A DNA stretch of 64,000 bases from Ilyonectria destructans (Eukaryota; Ascomycota; Sordariomycetes; Hypocreales; Nectriaceae), in NCBI GenBank assembly GCA_020740775.1, contig JAHEWK010000003.1, forward strand, positions 2,108,001-2,172,000, in the 5' to 3' direction. Each line of letters starts with the position of its first letter. Position 1 is the stretch's first letter. The notes beneath the pieces are model-generated. The model ran no database searches. It saw nothing but the letters and a program-made list of their open reading frames with translations, and was not told the origin of the DNA. Positions 60,243-64,000 of this stretch are shown here, piece by piece. Made by a program: the position numbers and the translations under genes.

Positions 60243-61306
60243 GCCACGCACTCCCTCACAGCCTCAGATCACGCTTCAGCGCCGCCCTCGTCATCCCGGT
60301 GTTGAAGTTCTGTCCAATCCGCCCAATCCTACCTCTCCTCTCCACACACACCATCTCCTCGCCATCTCCGCAGTTCGCTCCGGGACCGCTTCTCGCACAC
60401 ACAACATCCGGCAACCTCAAAAAAACCGACTGCATCCTCGGGGAAAATCCGCCTCGGGGCCGGCTCAGCTGGCTGGTTGACATTGCTTGTCGTCCGCCTA
60501 GTCGCTGCCTCCTCGTCCTCACCCCCTTTCCCCTTTTCTCTCCAATTTGAAAGCGCTCTCGGTGCTGTTTTGTAATTAGGCGCTATCCCAAACGGAAGAG
60601 ATACGCAAAAAGATGTTCACTTGATTACATCCTCGTCCAAGCCTCTCGCGTCGCGTCCTGTTGATGTTTTGTCGTGCCATGTCCTCCAATTACGTAGGTC
60701 TGCATTGTTGATCCAGGGAATTCCGGGGCTAGTTTCGAGTTGGGCTCGCATCGGGCACTTGTGCTTGCTTGCATGCGCCGTCCAGCAGCTCTAATGCCTG
60801 CGTTCTTACTGCATTGCTGCAGATGAGAGGAATCAGAGACGGGGACGTCGTCCGAGCCAAGCTAGTGGGACCTAGTTCGAATCCTTCTGCCTCTCCGCCG
60901 CAAGACGTAATATTGCCAGTCCGTCCATGGATGCCCCTCATCTGGAATCTCCCCCACTCGCACAACCATCATGACCTCAACAAGATCCAATTGAACAGGC
61001 CATTTGTGGTCCTTTTAAAAACTATGCCTACAATGGCGTGATATTTTCGATGTTTCAATACAGGTCAAATACGACAAACCCCAAATACTCCAAAACGTGC
61101 TGGACAGAGTGTCCTCTAAAAACAAGGGGGGATATTGAGCCCAAACTTTGTAAACCCCAAACAATGCCACGCCGGTCCGCTATGCCGGTAATACTCCACG
61201 CCCGATTATGCGATGGTCGTGATGCTCATACAATTCGTGATATGTGTCGGATCATGTACATATCTGTGGATGTGGTAGTTAAATCGTCACTCGGGTCGTT
61301 TCAACC
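60243..61306. other. Convergent intergenic interval
   Basis: A 1064 bp stretch between BFR1 (plus) and the next minus-strand gene. It should hold both 3' untranslated regions. I see nothing coding in it; a TTCGAATCC motif near 60876 was considered as a tRNA B box and rejected. Confidence 0.55.
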
Positions 61307-62101
61307 TCAGTAAGTGCCGTAATATGAGGGAGGTTGTTGAGGGGGAGGAGCTGCATAGGATGATCGCCTTTCTCGAGGAGCCGGGGTGCGACGGTCAATA
61401 CGTTGCATAGGAGGGGGTGTTCGAGACGGAAGAGCGGGTTGCTCATGATATCCAACTGGGGCGACGATTGCGGAGGTGCCTGGAGCACCATTGGAGCCGC
61501 TTCGTCTGTTGGCCTTGCGATAGCCATTGAGTGCGCTTAGGGGCGGCGCCTTTACTGCAGGTTCGTCTTCTGCGGGAAGAGTGAGTTCCACGAGACCAAA
61601 GAAATATTCCAGAACTTCGGGATAACGTTGTACGCTAGATTGCCAGTCCTCATCGATGCCCCGCTTGAGAGCGGCTTGAGCCTCGGCAATCTGGTTGGGA
61701 TGAGGTGGTGCGTGATAGTAGTGGTACGCGTGGGCGGTGATGCGATCCAAGTGAGCGGAGTGGGCAGTTTTCCGGCGTTCTGTGAGGAGTCGGAAGTATT
61801 CGAGGATATAGTCCTGTGCATGTGCGCGAACCCAAGAACTACAGTTTGGTCAATTAGTGACATTGGTCGGGAAGAGTCCAGGCATAGAAGGGCTCGCGAA
61901 CCGTATGTCGCTGTAAATAGACCGCATCATGCGGTCCTCAGCCTGCTTAACGGCCACCTCGAGCCGCTTGGCCTCGCAATCGCACGCCATCGTCGCCGGG
62001 GCATGACAGATCGCGCAGTCGGGATCCATCCTGATGAAGGGCTTTCGATATGGGTAGTCTCTAGTATACATCTTAGCAAAGGCTGGTGGCCGAGATAACA
62101 T
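61307..62101 (-). CDS. Conserved fungal protein of unknown function
   Basis: Model: complement of join(61307-61838, 61902-62101), 243 aa. I recognise it only as a conserved ascomycete protein without a known role. The N-terminal third has a small Cys/His cluster (DPDCAICHAPATMACDCEAK) that could bind a metal. A helical middle follows (AVKQAEDRMMRSIYSDIRSW, AQDYILEYFRLLTERRKTAHSAHLDRITAHAYHYY, DEDWQSSVQRYPEVLEYFFGLV). The C-terminus is Pro/Arg-rich and disordered, ending PPSYYGTY. The 63 bp intron (GTTCGC..ACTGTAG, with CTAAT) joins SDIR to SWVRAHAQ. Two starts are possible: ATG at 62101 (used) or at 62071, which gives MYTRDYPYRKPF and looks more like the family start. Confidence 0.8.
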
Positions 62102-64000
62102 GGGTGCGACGTTGGCAGCGGATAAGACGAGGGGTCCGAAAGGATGACAAAGAATACAATATGAAGTACAAGGGGGGGTCAAGTCATGACATCGACGTAA
62201 AGGTCGATTGGGAATCTCCCTCTGACCCCGCTGACGAGTTTCATGAGGCAAAAAATGAAGCAAGGCAGGCAAGGAGACGGAGAGTGTGGACGACGAAGGC
62301 CGGGGACGGGGGTCGGGGAGGGGGACAGACCAAAGAGCAACTGACCTGGTTAAGAAGACTGGCTGGTGGCAGACTGGCTCGGACGTGGCGGTAAGGAGAT
62401 AACGACACCAGAGGGGAAAGTGGTATGGTATGTCCGTCGTAGGCCAGCAGACAGGCAAGAGAGCAGCTGTTTCGCTGGGGCCAGTATGTATCCTGCAAGC
62501 ACCAGCAGCTCTCGGGGCTTGAGCTGGAAGGGAGGAGAAACTGAGGAGCGAGATGGAAGAAGTCGCGTGGGGAACTGAGGGAAGCTATGTGGAGAGATCG
62601 AATGAGGAGGGCTGGTCCACGTCCTCTGTCGTGGCTCGAATGCGGGACCACGGAGCGTATGCAGGCTGGCCCAATGGTCTTGAGCTGACCCAAGGGAGGG
62701 GGCGTCTGGGGGCGAACGGTCGTTGGGCGATGCGGCTACTCAGGTGCTGTTCTGGTAGTAGTGGATGGTAACGAGCAGTAGTAGCAACGAGAGGGTGGGA
62801 TGGTGGGATGGAACGTGGACAAGAGGAATTGGGGCGAGGAGACGGACTCGGTGAGATGGAGCGTCGTCGGTCGCTGAGGGCCGGTGCGAGCGGGACGGGA
62901 ATGGATACTCGAGCCGAGTGTATTAGACAGGTGAACCCAGCAAAAGGAAGAAAGTTGGCTGGGTCCAGAACTAAGAACCCAAAGAAAATGAGGAGCCGCT
63001 TGGGGCCAAAAGGTGGTGAGGACCCAGAGCAAATTGCCGAACGTCTTACTTGGGCGAATGAAGACGAGCATATCCGTACGGTGGCGGGTGAACCCCAGCA
63101 GGCCAACGAGGGACGGCACCGGAAGGGAGACGGAGGTGTGAGGGAAACCCTGCGGGCAGCCGATTCACCGCATTTTGGCATCAGCGGGCCTTCTCCCAGT
63201 TTCCAGCGGCCTCTCCAGCACTGGCTGGAGGCTGGTCGAATGGCAATGCCCACGGTCCATGGGCCGTTCTGGGCGGGGTGCAGATGCCGACAGGTGAGGC
63301 GAGACGAACGGGCAGTAAGGACAAACACGCCATTGATTGGCACAACGGAGGACGACTCGAAGTGAATGGTGTATGAATGGCCGACGGTATGCAAACAAAT
63401 TGACTAAGATAGGTAACGTATGCGAAAACGTATCCAGTACGAGGTACGACAGACGAACGACGGGCGAGGACGATGAGTGAGTATCTCGCGGCAAAGACTA
63501 GGTATAGAGGACGGCCACCGGCAGTGAAGCAGAGTTGTCCCTAGTTAGTAGGCGCGAAACTCTGAATCCATGGAGGTGAGGGGCTGAGACCGAAGAAGCA
63601 TAGTGTCGCGTGGGAGACGAGCGGGAGTGCGCGATGATGACGAGAAGCGACATTGTCGGCTTGCATGATGGTGATGTGAAGGAGGAAGAAAACATCCGGC
63701 AACAGTAGCTACGAAGTCAGATGCAGGTCACAGCCTCCTCCATTCCTTCATTCCCTCCCATGGACGTGCACCTAATCAGGTGCGTTCCTCAGGCGTGGCT
63801 AAGTAAGGCGTTGTTGCCTGCTGTCGTGGATGCTCTTTCCCTTCCAGGGCATATTCCTGGTGGTGGGCGGAGCTTTCGCGGGAAAACGTCCTTATCTTAT
63901 CAGGCCCGCCGCCTCCAGCTCTTCTGGAAATTTTGAGCTGGTCCAGGTTGCATGAGAGCTTCAATGTGTGATTGAGCAATTGCTTGCACATCACATCTTC
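62102..64000. other. Right-edge interval, no gene recognised
   Basis: About 1.9 kb upstream of the minus-strand gene. Its minus strand is C/T-rich from about 62.2 to 63.2 kb, consistent with a long promoter or leader for that gene. Long frames here (for example 62585-63394, minus) have a Ser/Pro/Arg-rich, motif-free translation and overlap other frames, so I do not call them. The region may also include the promoter of a gene beyond the window. Confidence 0.45.

Noticed and set aside
60875..60884. GTTCGAATCC, resembling a tRNA B box
   Set aside because: The flanking bases (CCTAG and TTCTG) do not pair to form a T-stem, and no anticodon or acceptor stem can be built around it.
62585..63394. 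269-codon minus-strand frame near the right edge
   Set aside because: Ser/Pro/Arg-rich without conserved blocks, overlapped by other frames; more likely a C/T-rich leader or promoter.

Overview
The window is nuclear DNA of a filamentous ascomycete, most likely a hypocrealean Sordariomycete. It carries eighteen complete protein-coding genes on both strands. Most are split by short introns (about 47 to 132 bp) with GTRNGT-like donors, CTRAY branch points and YAG acceptors. There are no operons, no tRNA or rRNA genes that I can support, and no intact transposon. The lineage is inferred from the gene set (a TMEM16 protein close to the Nectria haematococca scramblase, a GH16-WSC-GPI cell-wall protein, a GH76 protein, a Pth11-like rhodopsin-fold receptor). 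The genus cannot be resolved from the sequence alone.

Left block (1-8.8 kb): a possible 3' fragment of a membrane protein at the edge, then DBP10 (ribosome biogenesis helicase, minus), the splicing-associated J-protein Spf31/DNAJC8 (plus) sharing a 275 bp promoter with DBP10, the mitochondrial Hsp70 co-chaperone MDJ1 (minus), and the histone deacetylase subunit SAP30 (minus). A 6.9 kb gene-free stretch follows, leading into a C2H2 plus fungal-specific-domain transcription factor (15.66-18.85 kb).

Middle block (19-32.5 kb): an F-box protein (minus), a hotdog-fold thioesterase (minus), the peroxisomal RING protein PEX12 (plus), a GH16/WSC/GPI-type cell-wall glycosidase (plus), a calcineurin-like phosphoesterase (minus) and a TMEM16/anoctamin scramblase (plus).

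Right block (36-62 kb): a large SH3-domain protein, a GH76 alpha-1,6-mannanase-like protein, tubulin-folding cofactor D, a Pth11-like seven-helix protein, RNA polymerase subunit RPB5 (minus), BFR1 (plus) and a conserved fungal protein of unknown function (minus). Three long gene-free intervals (32.4-36.2, 39.2-42.5, 48.3-54.4 kb) separate them.

The genes do not form one pathway. They fall into RNA and ribosome biogenesis (DBP10, Spf31, RPB5, BFR1), organelle maintenance (MDJ1, PEX12, TMEM16), cytoskeleton and signalling (TBCD, SH3 protein, receptor-like protein), transcription control (SAP30, the C2H2 factor) and cell-wall remodelling (GH16, GH76). No secondary-metabolite, defence or mobile system was found. 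The most checkable oddities are the missing signal peptide of the GH16 protein, with an apparent unannotated 5' exon, and a stop-free 54 bp intron in the Spf31 gene. Gene models were assembled by hand from splice signals and family similarity; exon boundaries are in each entry.
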